A stretch of DNA of 60,317 nucleotides from Chlorobiota bacterium (GCA_016788565.1 JAEUSP010000083.1:1-60317); one strand, 5' to 3'; shown: positions 26,653 to 37,450, counted from the first letter of the stretch. Numbers and translations: made by a program. The notes: generated by a model from the letters alone, not told the origin.

Positions 26653-28401
26653 ATGCACGGACACACCGACCTTCTTGCCAGCATCGGCATCTGCGTGGCT
26701 GCTGCCGCAGTGCTGGCTTTTGTTGCTCACCGAACCAAACAGCCACTCATCCTTGCGTACCTGCTTGCCGGGGTGCTGATTGGCCCAGAAGTTGGGTTCA
26801 AGTTGGTGGAGGATCGCGACAGCATCCACACCGTTGCCGAGATTGGGTTGATCCTTCTGCTGTTCATCATCGGCCTTGAGATTGACCTGAAAAAATTGCT
26901 TGCCGCCGGCAAAGCGGTGATCTTGCCCGGCATCTTTCAGTTCCCGATCACGGTGGGGCTTAGCCTTGGATTTTTTGCCTTGCTGGGATATGGGATGGGG
27001 GAGGGAAACTTCAGCCTACTCTATCTATCAATCTGCCTGGGGTTAAGCAGCACCATGATTGTGGTGAAACTGCTCTACGACAAATTCGAGCTTGACACCT
27101 TGCCCGGGCGGATCACCCTGGGGGTGCTGGTGTTCCAGGACATCTGGGCAATCCTTGTGCTGGCGTTGCAACCCAACTTGCTGAACCCAGAATTGCTTCC
27201 TCTGCTGAAATCGGTTGGGATGGGAATTCTGCTGGTGGTGGTAGCGTTGGGGGCAAGCAAGTACGTGCTGCCAACGCTTTTCAAATCGGTGGCAAAATCG
27301 CCGGAGATTGTTTTGGTGGCCTCGCTGGCGTGGTGCTTTATTCTGGCGGGGGCGGCCAACTACGCCGGCCTCTCGCGCGAGATGGGGGCGTTGATTGCCG
27401 GCGTTAGCATCAGCACCTTCCCCTACAACTTGGATGTGATCGCCAAAGTTCTCAGTATCCGCGACTTCTTCGTGACACTCTTCTTTGTGGCGTTGGGGAT
27501 GCAGATTCCAATTCCAACGGCCGAGATGATTGTTGTGGCACTGGCCGCTTCGCTCTTCCTGATCCTGACCCGTTTTCTTAGCGTCTTCCCAATTTTGTAC
27601 CGCTTGAAAATGGGGCATCGGGTCAGCATTATCCCTTCCATCAACCTGTCGCAAATCAGCGAGTTCGCCATTGTGATTGCATCGCTTGGATTAGCCTTCC
27701 AGCATATTGATAGCGGCATCGTCAGCATCATCATTTTCATCTTTGCCTTCACCTCGGTTGGCTCCACCTACTTAATCGGCTACAGCCACCGCCTGCAGGA
27801 AACCATCTCCCGCTGGATGAAGCGAGTGGGGATGCACGATCTGGACGACAACAACGCCAGCGGTGAAGATGAGGAGGAGACCAGCGAGCGTTCGATTATC
27901 ATGCTCGGTTTCTTCCGCCAAGCCAGCGCGCTACTGCATGAATTGGAGAAGCGAAGCAGCGACGACGGGCGAAGCCCATTGGTGGAGAAGCTGCTGGTGA
28001 TTGACTTCAACCCGCAAGTGATTAACGAGCTGAACCGGCGCAATGTGGCCTGCCTGTACGGCGACGTTGCCCACATGGACACGCTGCAACATGCCCATAT
28101 CGAACATGCCGACCTTGTGCTTTCCACCATCCCCGACACCATCCTGAAAGGGACCAACAACCTGCGGATTCTGCGGACAGCGCGGCAACTATGCCCGCAC
28201 GCAGCGGTGATTGTTGCCGCCGACCGCATCAGCCAAGCATTGGACTTGTACAAAGCCGGTGCTGATTTTGTGTTCGAGGTTCACGTCTATTCCGCATCGC
28301 AAATGGCGGGGATTATTGAGCAGGGATTGCGTGAAGGATTCGAAGACCTACGGGCGGCGGCACTGGAAGAATTAGACCAGCGGAATGAGGTGTTGGGATA
28401 G
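26653..28401 (+). CDS. CPA2-type monovalent cation/proton antiporter
   Basis: A 582-residue inner-membrane protein with about 12 helices of the Na+/H+ exchanger fold (LAYLLAGVLIGPEVGF, LLLFIIGLEIDLKKL, LGLSSTMIVVKLL) and a cytoplasmic TrkA-N/RCK domain at about 415-545. It is KefB/KefC-like and probably exchanges K+ or Na+ for H+. In the RCK domain the nucleotide-binding GxGxxG is replaced by LGFFRQAS, although the later acidic strand (LLVIDFNPQVINEL) and GDVAHMDTLQHA remain. Dinucleotide regulation may therefore be altered. The start ATG is taken at MHGHTDLLAS. It lies 168 bases after the helicase gene. Confidence 0.92.
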   Translation: MHGHTDLLASIGICVAAAAVLAFVAHRTKQPLILAYLLAGVLIGPEVGFKLVEDRDSIHTVAEIGLILLLFIIGLEIDLKKLLAAGKAVILPGIFQFPITVGLSLGFFALLGYGMGEGNFSLLYLSICLGLSSTMIVVKLLYDKFELDTLPGRITLGVLVFQDIWAILVLALQPNLLNPELLPLLKSVGMGILLVVVALGASKYVLPTLFKSVAKSPEIVLVASLAWCFILAGAANYAGLSREMGALIAGVSISTFPYNLDVIAKVLSIRDFFVTLFFVALGMQIPIPTAEMIVVALAASLFLILTRFLSVFPILYRLKMGHRVSIIPSINLSQISEFAIVIASLGLAFQHIDSGIVSIIIFIFAFTSVGSTYLIGYSHRLQETISRWMKRVGMHDLDDNNASGEDEEETSERSIIMLGFFRQASALLHELEKRSSDDGRSPLVEKLLVIDFNPQVINELNRRNVACLYGDVAHMDTLQHAHIEHADLVLSTIPDTILKGTNNLRILRTARQLCPHAAVIVAADRISQALDLYKAGADFVFEVHVYSASQMAGIIEQGLREGFEDLRAAALEELDQRNEVLG

Positions 28402-28419
28402 GGGGAAGGCACGGCAGCA

Positions 28420-28881
28420 TCATCGCGGGCGGAACCGGAAACCGCTGATGACGGTATCGTTACGGCTATCGCCACGGCTGATGGTGAGTTGGCAGAGATA
28501 GGAGAGCTGGCGGCTATCGGGGAAGGTGATGCGGTACTGAAGGCGGTGATGCTCAACCCCGGCTTGCGATTCATCGGCGGCAACTTCATTGCTGGTTAGC
28601 TCAACCGATGCTGGCTGGCCGCCGTTGAAATAGGCAAAGATCACGTTCAGCGAATCGGGCGATGCCGAAGGTTTTGCACCCTCGCTTAAGGCTTGGCCAA
28701 TCATCCCGGTGTCGCGCTGGATGACGCTGTGCAGAAACTGCCGTGCGATGCTATCCACCGGCGACGCACCACGGGTGTACTCAGGGTCCGAGCAACCAGC
28801 AAGCAACGCTATCAGCAGTATGAGTTGTGGGAATCGCAAACGTGAGGGGAAATCGTTCTTCAGTTGGGGGGAATTTAACAA
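28420..28881 (-). CDS. Hypothetical lipoprotein, possibly TTG-initiated
   Basis: A 153-residue protein with a classical lipobox (LLIALLAGCSDPE, Cys30) and a compact domain of mixed alpha and beta after it. It resembles small NTF2/DUF4878-like lipoproteins only vaguely, so I assign no family. There is no ATG near the N-terminus. The TTG at 28881 follows GGGGTGAG, an acceptable Shine-Dalgarno; another TTG 14 codons in would still leave a signal. It lies downstream of the tryptophanase gene on the same strand but is separated from it by a hairpin. Confidence 0.7.
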   Translation of the reverse strand: MLNSPQLKNDFPSRLRFPQLILLIALLAGCSDPEYTRGASPVDSIARQFLHSVIQRDTGMIGQALSEGAKPSASPDSLNVIFAYFNGGQPASVELTSNEVAADESQAGVEHHRLQYRITFPDSRQLSYLCQLTISRGDSRNDTVISGFRFRPR

Positions 28882-28898
28882 CTCACCCCACGTGAAAA

Positions 28899-28960
28899 CA
28901 AGCGGTGCGCACCGTCAGTATGACCGTCAGTATGACCGTCAGTGTGTGCCGCACCGCTTG
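28899..28960 (-). terminator. Hairpin enclosing three 12-bp repeats
   Basis: Perfect 11-base arms CAAGCGGTGCG/CGCACCGCTTG enclose a 40-base loop. The loop contains three tandem copies of ACCGTCAGTATG (the third has one change) at 28911-28946. On the minus strand the stem is followed by TTTTCACG, so it could end transcription of the tryptophanase unit. Confidence 0.55.
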
Positions 28961-28995
28961 CAAGAAACCTCACTGCTGCCTGTTTTCCCGCCCCC

Positions 28996-30372
28996 TTACT
29001 CCGCCACTTGCTGGAACCGTGCGGTAAAATGCCGCAGCACTGCCGGGGCCGAAGTGATGCGATACCCCCGCAACGATTCGCGCATCTTCGCCACATGGAT
29101 AATCGCCTCGGCAACATAGTCAATGTGCGATTGCGTGTAGAGCCGGCGGGGGATTGCAAGGCGCACAAGGTCCATCGCCGCAGGTTTTTCGGTGCCGTCC
29201 GGCTGCAAGCCAAACATCACCGTGCCGATCTCGCAGGCGCGGATACCCGCCTCGGTGTACATCGCCGTCGTCAGCGCGATTCCGGGATATTGCTCCGGCG
29301 GGATGTGTGGCAGCATTGCGCGTGCGTCAATGTACACGGCGTGTCCCCCCGGCGGACGCACAATCGGAACATCGGCGGCGATAAGTTTTTCGGCCAGATA
29401 TTCGATTGAGCGGATCCGGTAGCGCAGATAGTCTTCATCCACAACCTCCTCCAACCCCCGCGCAATCGCTTCAAGGTCGTATCCGGCAAGCCCACCGTAG
29501 GTTGGGAATCCTTCAGTTAGGATCAGCAGGCTTCGGCAACGCTCGGCCAGCGCGTCGTCGTTCATGGCAAGGAATCCGCCGATGTTGGCCAGGCCATCTT
29601 TCTTTGCCGACATTGTGCACCCGTCGGCCAGCGAAAACATCTCCTGGGCGATTTCAAGCGGTGTGCGTTCCTGCTGTCCCGGCTCGCGCTGTTTCACAAA
29701 CCAAGCGTTCTCGGCAAATCGGCAGGCATCAAGGAAGAACGGTTTGTTGTAGTGGTGGGCAATCTGGCGCACCTGCCGCAGATTCTCAATCGAGACCGGC
29801 TGGCCACCGCCGGAGTTGTTCGTGACGGTGGCCATCACCAACCTCACTTTTTCCCCTTCTTCATCCAGCGTCTGCTCAAGCCGCTCCAAGTCCACATTTC
29901 CCTTGAACGGGTGCAGCGATGACGGCTGGCGACCTTCGGCAATCACGATGTCGCGCGCCTCGGCATTCTGGACTTCGATGTTGGCGCGTGTGGTGTCGAA
30001 ATGGGTGTTGTTCAGCACGATGTCGCCAGGCGCAAGCATCGTGTGGAACAGGATGCGCTCGGCAGCGCGCCCCTGGTGGGTGGGGATGATGTGGCGGAAC
30101 CCGGTGATGTTCTGCACAACCGATTGGAATCGGTAGAACGATCGGCTTCCGGCGTAGGACTCATCCCCCTGCATCAACGCCCCCCATTGGGAAGCGGACA
30201 TTGCGCCGGTGCCGGAGTCGGTCAGCAGGTCAATCAACACATCTTCGGCGTGCAGCAAAAAGATGTTGTTGCCGGCGCGCTCCAATGCCTGGATGCGATC
30301 TTGGCGTGAGGTGAACTTTATCGCCTCGACCGACTTGATGCGGAAAGGCTCGATGATGGTGTTGAAGTCCAT
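28996..30372 (-). CDS. tnaA: Tryptophanase
   Basis: A 458-residue PLP-dependent beta-eliminating lyase that splits L-tryptophan into indole, pyruvate and ammonia. The PLP lysine is in SAKKD (Lys258 by alignment with known sequences), preceded by FLDACRFAENAWF. Ile382 in ACEIG sits where tyrosine phenol-lyase has its phenol-binding arginine, which argues for tryptophanase. TVTNNSGGGQPVS and the ending LRHFTARF also match TnaA. One change is THQGRAAE instead of the usual THQGRGAE. It is transcribed 113 bases downstream of its paralogue tpl. No leader peptide like E. coli tnaC is visible in that gap. Confidence 0.88.
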   Translation of the reverse strand: MDFNTIIEPFRIKSVEAIKFTSRQDRIQALERAGNNIFLLHAEDVLIDLLTDSGTGAMSASQWGALMQGDESYAGSRSFYRFQSVVQNITGFRHIIPTHQGRAAERILFHTMLAPGDIVLNNTHFDTTRANIEVQNAEARDIVIAEGRQPSSLHPFKGNVDLERLEQTLDEEGEKVRLVMATVTNNSGGGQPVSIENLRQVRQIAHHYNKPFFLDACRFAENAWFVKQREPGQQERTPLEIAQEMFSLADGCTMSAKKDGLANIGGFLAMNDDALAERCRSLLILTEGFPTYGGLAGYDLEAIARGLEEVVDEDYLRYRIRSIEYLAEKLIAADVPIVRPPGGHAVYIDARAMLPHIPPEQYPGIALTTAMYTEAGIRACEIGTVMFGLQPDGTEKPAAMDLVRLAIPRRLYTQSHIDYVAEAIIHVAKMRESLRGYRITSAPAVLRHFTARFQQVAE

Positions 30373-30485
30373 GAGTTGTTTATTGAATGTGTGCCACCAA
30401 CTGATATTCCACGTGGCAGCGGCGATTGCTTTGATGATCTATTCTTGATTATCCACCGCGTGCGGCTGGCAATCCCCGCTACCGG

Positions 30486-32107
<1,622 letters not shown>

Positions 32108-35100
32108 TCATCTTGCTGTTGTTGCCGCAGCATTCAGTTCCTTGATCCGCTGGCGATAGGCGTGCTTCGGACTTTTCTCTATCAGCTGTTCATACTGGCG
32201 TAGAGCTTCGATGCGAACTCCATCATTTGTCCCAGTAATCTTCCAAAGCCAATAGTGTAGCTCGGCACGTTGCTCATCATCGCCAGCTTCATGCAGCATG
32301 GTGGAAAGGCTTTGCACAGCTGTATCCCGATTGCCCTGGGCTGCATTGATGCGTGCGAGCAATATCTGGATTCTGAAAATGGAGTCAGGCTTCGATAGTT
32401 GATGTGAGATTGACAGCCCCTCGTCGGCATACGTGCGCCCCCCCAGAAGCACCAATGCACGCCACGTTTCGGGGGTCGCACCCGGAAGGTAGGATTCCAG
32501 AAATTCCGGAATCTTGGCATCAGCGGAAGTGGTTCTGCTGGCTGAGTCGAGAAGCTCAAGGAACACCTGCACAATCCCTTCAATCGCCATAACCAAGCCG
32601 AGACGGTGTTGGATGCTTCGGCTTTCCGAGCTGGCAGAGCTGAAGCAACTCAATGCTTTGTCAAGCTCTCCTTCGGCTAAGTGGACGCTGCCGCGATTGC
32701 AGAGGGCATCGGCAAAACTCAAGCGATCGCCCAGTTCCTGCGCGATTTGCTCATGCTCGAAAAAACAAGCGGCGGCATCGGCATATTCGCCACGGTCTAA
32801 ATGGAGTAGCCCCCGATTACCGACGCATGCAGCAATCCCAGCACGGAATCCAAACTGGCGCACAATCCGCTCCTGTGTCCGGTAGCATTCGACTGCATCA
32901 TCGTGCTTGCCGCAGTAGGTGTAAATGATGCCACGTTCGCCAGCAACATCGGCAATGGTCAGGTGATCTCCCTGCTCGCGTGCAATCGCTTCCCTCTCTA
33001 GACAACAGTCAAGCGCTTTGTCGTATTCGCCACGATCCAGATGGATATAGCCTCGGTTGCCAAGTGACAAGGCAAGGCTGCGGCGGTCGTCAAGCAAACG
33101 CGCAATCGCCTCAGTCTCGGCAAAACACGCAAGGGCTGCGTCATATTCGCCACGCTTGGCAAGGATGGTTCCGTGCTGGCCAACCGCCATTACAATGCTT
33201 GGGTTATCGCCCGTCTTGCGTGCGGCGGCCTCGGCTTCTGCCGCCATGCGCTCGGCATCCTCCATCCGTCCAAGCCTACGCGCTATCCCAGCAAGGTATG
33301 CCAGTGCTTGCACTTCGTGTATGCGATCGCCCAGCACGCGCAGCAATTCAATGCGCTCAAGCTGAAGTTGCTCTGCTTCCTGCCATGCCCCTATCTGAAC
33401 GAACAACTGGGCAACGGCATCCAGTGCCTGGGCTTTCTGTTGCGGCTGCGCCCACTGCTGCCACTGCTGAAGCCCAGCGGAATACGCAGCAGTTACTGTT
33501 GCCCGCTCTTGTTCAGACCACAGCCTCAGCACTTCCTGCTTCTCGGCCACCCACAATTCTTGGAAACGCTCAATGTCTGACAACACCAAATGCAGCCGCG
33601 CCCGCGCACCAAGCAGATCTAATGCGTGCAGCAACTCCAACGTGGCACGCAGCGACACAGGCTCGCCCTGGAAATATCTGGCCAAGCGTTCAAACACTCG
33701 GTGCTTCTTCGGTGTGTCGTCCAGATATCGCTTCTGGACTGCGCTCCGTAGATACTGATGAAAGAAATCCAGCAGGCCTTGATTTCGCTTTAGGTGGTAG
33801 TCAAGCCCGACAAGAAAGGTTGATAATTCCAACCGGGTAACATTCCTAATGGCGGTCCCCTGCTGAAACTCCATGCTCATCAGCTCAAGCATCTCCGTTT
33901 CGGTCAGCCCCGCGCGCGATGCCCAAATTGCCTCCATTGTCAGTTGAACTACATCCACACCGTGGTCGTGCTCCATTCGCTCAAGCACTCGCTGAAATAG
34001 GTCGTCCAGGTCAACAGCATCCATGTAATGCTCAATCCGTGTATCCAATTCCTCATGAACGCCAAACACCCGAAGCTCCTCAAGCACTGTGCGCAGGAAC
34101 AGGGCATTGCTGCATTTCTGGTCATCGGCAATACGCGATAGCTTTTCGGAGCCAAGTTTTTTGTGGTATTCGGCAAGGTAGCGTTCAATCACCGCGGCGC
34201 GCTGGGTGTGGCTTAGCGGCTGAACCTGAACTTCGGCATAACCGCACTGGCACAATGTCGCCAGCAATGGCCCTTCGGTGGTAGTGAGAACTACCTGAAT
34301 ATCAGGCGGAATGAAGTTGGGTAGCCAGTGCAGCGATTGCCCAGGTTCCGGCAACTGATTCACAGCATCAATAATCAGCAGCAACTTCCGGTTGCGGACG
34401 TATGCCAGCCATGCCGGAAACTGTTGTTCGATGTTCCTGGCAGTATCCGGCACATCTTGGGCAACGGAGTACAGCTGCTTGATCTCCCTGATGATATGGA
34501 GCATCAGCCCGATGTGATCGCGCGCCGACGCGCTTGCCCCCACGTAGTGCGTAACCATTGCCTGCCCCGGATGGCTTGCTTGGTGAAGCAACGACCAGTA
34601 CGCGATAAGCGCGCTTTTCCCCATTCCTGATTGAGCGGTGATGACAATCTTCTGCTGACCCGATTCCACAACGTCACTCAACAGCTTCACGGTGGATTCA
34701 TTGCGGATGTACGCCTGCCGGCGCGATTGGGCAAATGCGTTGTGTGCCGTTCGCTCCTGTTCAAGCAGGCTGGGCGCAGCCTCCAGCGGGAATCGTTTCT
34801 CGATCAGGTCCCGAAGGTCTTTGTGAATCTCTGCGCCAAGCTCCTGCGGCGTTGTGAATCCTTCGCGCACGGGATACCCGCTGGCACGGATATCCTCTTT
34901 CAACCGCTGTAGCTTTGCTTGCAGCACGGGGTCGGTCTCGGCAAATATTGCGGGCGTTGCCGATTGGTGGCGGAAGTAGAAACTGGCATCACTCTCCGGC
35001 GAAACCACCCGCCGTGTGGCTCCATGCTGAATTTCCATCTCGGTGATGCTTGCTCCATCGGTCACCGCATCGGTTAGATCCGGGAAGTCACTGATAAGGT

Positions 35101-35389
35101 GTGCGATAGCCGAAGCAGGGGGCATCCAGCCGTAGCGCTCGCCAAGGATGCCGATAAAGAACGGTCGGCAACGATCAATCTCCTCCAGACAGATGCGGAT
35201 AATGCCGTCACGTTCGGCCTCTTCTTCCGTGATGCCCCAGCGAAGGTCTATCTCCGTAAAGGTCACGCCACGTTGGCGGCACATCGCACGAATTTCCGGG
35301 AAGACCTTCTTCACCAGATACTCACGTTCTTCCTGTAGGTCACGAAACGTTGAGGAGATAAAAACCCGAAGCTCGTTACTCTGCGGCAT
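32108..35389 (-). CDS. DUF4062-STAND ATPase-TPR protein (NLR-like)
   Basis: A 1093-residue signal-transduction ATPase. Residues 1-100 form a DUF4062-type domain (LRVFISSTFRDLQEEREYL, RCRPFFIGILGERYGW), a TIR-like fold. A NACHT/STAND module follows with Walker A AQSGMGKSAL at about 252-261 and Walker B KLLLIIDAVNQL at about 335-346, then a winged-helix-like region to about 640. From about 660 to 1085 there are tandem TPR helices (GNRGYIHLDRGEYDKALDCC, GNRGLLHLDRGEYADAAACF). The order matches eukaryotic NPHP3- and NWD1-like proteins and bacterial NLR-type sensors: effector, oligomerising ATPase, sensor. It has a strong Shine-Dalgarno (GGAGGGATCAAC). No partner gene is adjacent. Antiphage or stress sensing is inference. 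Confidence 0.9.
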   Translation of the reverse strand: MPQSNELRVFISSTFRDLQEEREYLVKKVFPEIRAMCRQRGVTFTEIDLRWGITEEEAERDGIIRICLEEIDRCRPFFIGILGERYGWMPPASAIAHLISDFPDLTDAVTDGASITEMEIQHGATRRVVSPESDASFYFRHQSATPAIFAETDPVLQAKLQRLKEDIRASGYPVREGFTTPQELGAEIHKDLRDLIEKRFPLEAAPSLLEQERTAHNAFAQSRRQAYIRNESTVKLLSDVVESGQQKIVITAQSGMGKSALIAYWSLLHQASHPGQAMVTHYVGASASARDHIGLMLHIIREIKQLYSVAQDVPDTARNIEQQFPAWLAYVRNRKLLLIIDAVNQLPEPGQSLHWLPNFIPPDIQVVLTTTEGPLLATLCQCGYAEVQVQPLSHTQRAAVIERYLAEYHKKLGSEKLSRIADDQKCSNALFLRTVLEELRVFGVHEELDTRIEHYMDAVDLDDLFQRVLERMEHDHGVDVVQLTMEAIWASRAGLTETEMLELMSMEFQQGTAIRNVTRLELSTFLVGLDYHLKRNQGLLDFFHQYLRSAVQKRYLDDTPKKHRVFERLARYFQGEPVSLRATLELLHALDLLGARARLHLVLSDIERFQELWVAEKQEVLRLWSEQERATVTAAYSAGLQQWQQWAQPQQKAQALDAVAQLFVQIGAWQEAEQLQLERIELLRVLGDRIHEVQALAYLAGIARRLGRMEDAERMAAEAEAAARKTGDNPSIVMAVGQHGTILAKRGEYDAALACFAETEAIARLLDDRRSLALSLGNRGYIHLDRGEYDKALDCCLEREAIAREQGDHLTIADVAGERGIIYTYCGKHDDAVECYRTQERIVRQFGFRAGIAACVGNRGLLHLDRGEYADAAACFFEHEQIAQELGDRLSFADALCNRGSVHLAEGELDKALSCFSSASSESRSIQHRLGLVMAIEGIVQVFLELLDSASRTTSADAKIPEFLESYLPGATPETWRALVLLGGRTYADEGLSISHQLSKPDSIFRIQILLARINAAQGNRDTAVQSLSTMLHEAGDDEQRAELHYWLWKITGTNDGVRIEALRQYEQLIEKSPKHAYRQRIKELNAAATTAR

Positions 35390-35718
35390 GGTTGATCCCT
35401 CCGGTGTAGAATGCAGAAAGGGTTCAAAAGAATGAAAACATCACACCCCGAAAAGCAGGGGCGCGGTCAATCCAAACTTAAGGGACGTAGGAAGCAAGAG
35501 GAGCAGAAGGACGGGAAGAGGCGAATGGAGAATGGAGATTAGAGAGTTGGAGCAGACAGGGGAAGAAGAGATGAGGAACACCTCATTTCATTCCCCTGTG
35601 CATCGCAGCCGCCAACTGTTTGCAGGCTTGTTTTGGTAGGCTTCGCCAAGCTCCTCTCTAAAAACGAAGACTCAGTGGAAGATTCTTCACTCGACATTTG
35701 ACACTCAGCACTCGGCAC
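35390..35718. repeat. Intergenic region with two heptad arrays and a hairpin
   Basis: The 329-base gap between the STAND gene and nusB has no gene. It contains four 7-base units at 35523-35550 (GAATGGA twice, then GATTAGA, GAGTTGG). An imperfect hairpin lies at 35558-35597 (AGGGGAA...ATGAGG around a short loop). Five 7-base units based on ACTCGGC lie at 35689-35723, running into the nusB stop codon. Confidence 0.6.
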
Positions 35719-36213
35719 TCACTCCTCCCCCAACAATCCCCGCCCCGATTTTTTGAACCGCCCTTCTTTTTTCAGCTTGGCCAACACGCCATCCAGCACG
35801 CCGTTCAGGAAGATTCCGGATTTATCGGTGGAGTAGCGTTTGGCGATTTCTATCACCTCGTTGATGGTGACGCGGGCGGGGATTTCGGGGAAGTACAGAA
35901 TCTCGGTGATCCCCATCCGAAGCAGAACTTTGTCAATCGGGGCAATCCGGGAGAAGTCCCAATTCTCGGCCAACGAACGGATGATACTGTCAAGCTCTGC
36001 CAAGTTGTTCAGTACCCGCCGCATCAGGTCCTGGGCGAACTCCATCAGGTCGCTGTTCCCTTTCAGTTCCGGTTGCACTATCTGCGCAGCAAGGAACTCC
36101 ACCGTCTCACCACCGTGCGCGTGGCCAAGCTCGTAGGCATACAACGTCTGCATTACCCGCTCGCGCACCAATCGCCGTGTGGGTGGGGTGCGTTCAATGT
36201 CGCTGTCGTTCAT
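35719..36213 (-). CDS. nusB: Transcription antitermination factor NusB
   Basis: A 164-residue all-helical RNA-binding protein that joins NusE on boxA RNA to promote antitermination of rRNA operons. Family landmarks are RRLVRERVMQTLYAYEL at the N-terminus, NWDFSRIAPIDKVLLRMGITEIL and the C-terminal INEVIEIAKRYSTDKSGIFLNGVLDGVL. The ATG at 36213 (MNDSDIERTPP) and the one six codons upstream (36231) are both possible; neither has a good Shine-Dalgarno. It is separated by 88 bases from the dehydrogenase upstream. Confidence 0.95.
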   Translation of the reverse strand: MNDSDIERTPPTRRLVRERVMQTLYAYELGHAHGGETVEFLAAQIVQPELKGNSDLMEFAQDLMRRVLNNLAELDSIIRSLAENWDFSRIAPIDKVLLRMGITEILYFPEIPARVTINEVIEIAKRYSTDKSGIFLNGVLDGVLAKLKKEGRFKKSGRGLLGEE

Positions 36214-36301
36214 CAGTGAGTATGGTGTCAAGGGTTCTGCTTGGTTAGTTGTTGCCGTGCATCAGTTGGTAGGAATCTCTGTGGATGGAGCGCGATGCCC
36301 G

Positions 36302-37366
36302 TTACACGTGCCGCTGTTTAATGTGCCCAATCGCGTTGATCCGCTCCTCTGCTAAACGATCGGAAGCCTGGACGGTTAGTATGCTTTGGGCTTCGCTCAG
36401 CTTCAGGATATTCTCCACAATGCCGTAGATGCTTTCGGCGCGCTGCAACGCACGCTCGCGCGAGTAGCCTTCCAGCTCCAACGCCACGTTCATCAGCCCA
36501 CCAGCGTTGATAACATAATCGGGGATGTACAGGATACCGCGCTCGCGCAAAATTGGGGCGTGGCGGTCGGGATCATCCAACTGGTTATTGGCCCCGCCAG
36601 CAATCACCCGTGCATGAAGCCGTGGGATGGTGTCGTCGTTGATGCAGGCCCCAAGCGCACACGGCGCAAAGATGTCGCACTCAACATCGTAGATGGCATC
36701 CGGCTCCACCGTGGCAACGTTGTGGTCGGCAACCAGCTGCTGAACCTTGTCGTCGTAGATGTCGGAAACGGTGACCTTCGCCCCTTCGTGAACCAGATGC
36801 GCCACCAAATGGCTGGCAACATTCCCGGCCCCTTGCACCGCAATTTTGCGACGGCTAAGCGAGTCGTTGCCGAACGCTTTTTTTGCTGCCGCTTTTATTC
36901 CGTGATACACGCCATACGCCGTGAAAGGGGAGGGGTCGCCGCTGCCGCCGGCGTTGTTCACGCCGGTCACGTGTTTGGTTTCCATCCGCACCCACGCCAT
37001 GTCGGCAACGGAGGTCCCAACATCTTCGGCGGTGATGTAACGCCCGCCAAGGCCTTCCACAAACCGCCCGAACGAGCGGAAGAGCGCTTCCGATTTATTC
37101 CGCCGTGAGTCGCCAATAATCACCGCTTTTCCCCCGCCCAGATTCAGCCCCGCAATGGCCGCCTTGTAGGTCATCCCACGCGATAACCGCAGCACATCTT
37201 CGCGGGCCGCGCTGTCGGATTTGTACTGCCACATTCGGGTTCCGCCAAGCGCGGGACCCAGCGTGGTGTTGTGGATAGCGATAATCGCACGCAACCCAGA
37301 AACAGGGTCCGAGCAGAAGACCACTTGCTCGTGGCCGTACTCCATCATTGAATCAAGAAGAGCCAT
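36302..37366 (-). CDS. Leucine/valine/phenylalanine dehydrogenase family
   Basis: A 354-residue NAD-dependent amino-acid dehydrogenase that oxidatively deaminates branched-chain or aromatic amino acids. With the ATG at 37366, Lys68 (GMTYKAA) and Lys80 (LGGGKAVI) fall at exactly the positions known in Bacillus leucine dehydrogenase, which fixes the start. The Rossmann loop is [15 protein letters not shown] and the domain end reads ANNQLDDP. A longer in-frame ORF to 37480 only translates the heptad repeat array and is not real coding. Leucine versus phenylalanine preference cannot be read by eye. Confidence 0.9.
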   Translation of the reverse strand: MALLDSMMEYGHEQVVFCSDPVSGLRAIIAIHNTTLGPALGGTRMWQYKSDSAAREDVLRLSRGMTYKAAIAGLNLGGGKAVIIGDSRRNKSEALFRSFGRFVEGLGGRYITAEDVGTSVADMAWVRMETKHVTGVNNAGGSGDPSPFTAYGVYHGIKAAAKKAFGNDSLSRRKIAVQGAGNVASHLVAHLVHEGAKVTVSDIYDDKVQQLVADHNVATVEPDAIYDVECDIFAPCALGACINDDTIPRLHARVIAGGANNQLDDPDRHAPILRERGILYIPDYVINAGGLMNVALELEGYSRERALQRAESIYGIVENILKLSEAQSILTVQASDRLAEERINAIGHIKQRHV

Positions 37367-37373
37367 GCTGATT

Positions 37374-37450
37374 GTTGGGAATTGGGTTTCGGTTGTTGGG
37401 AAACGGGTGTCGGGTATCGGGAGTCGGGAGTCGGTTGTTGGAAGTCGGCA
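37374..37450 (-). repeat. Eleven-unit heptanucleotide array in a 5' leader
   Basis: Eleven consecutive 7-base units with plus-strand consensus GTCGGGA (for example GTCGGGT, ATCGGGA, GTCGGGA, GTCGGTT) begin seven bases upstream of the dehydrogenase ATG. The phase holds throughout without indels. The array lies within its untranslated leader or promoter. Confidence 0.85.

Noticed and set aside
28911-28946. CRISPR or iteron origin
   Set aside because: There are only three 12-base repeats, no replication initiator nearby, and the repeats sit inside a hairpin loop after a gene.
30373-30485. TnaC-like leader peptide before the tryptophanase
   Set aside because: I found no short reading frame with the Trp/Pro stalling pattern in this gap.
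37374-37450. CRISPR-like array
   Set aside because: The units are 7 bases with no spacers and no cas genes nearby.
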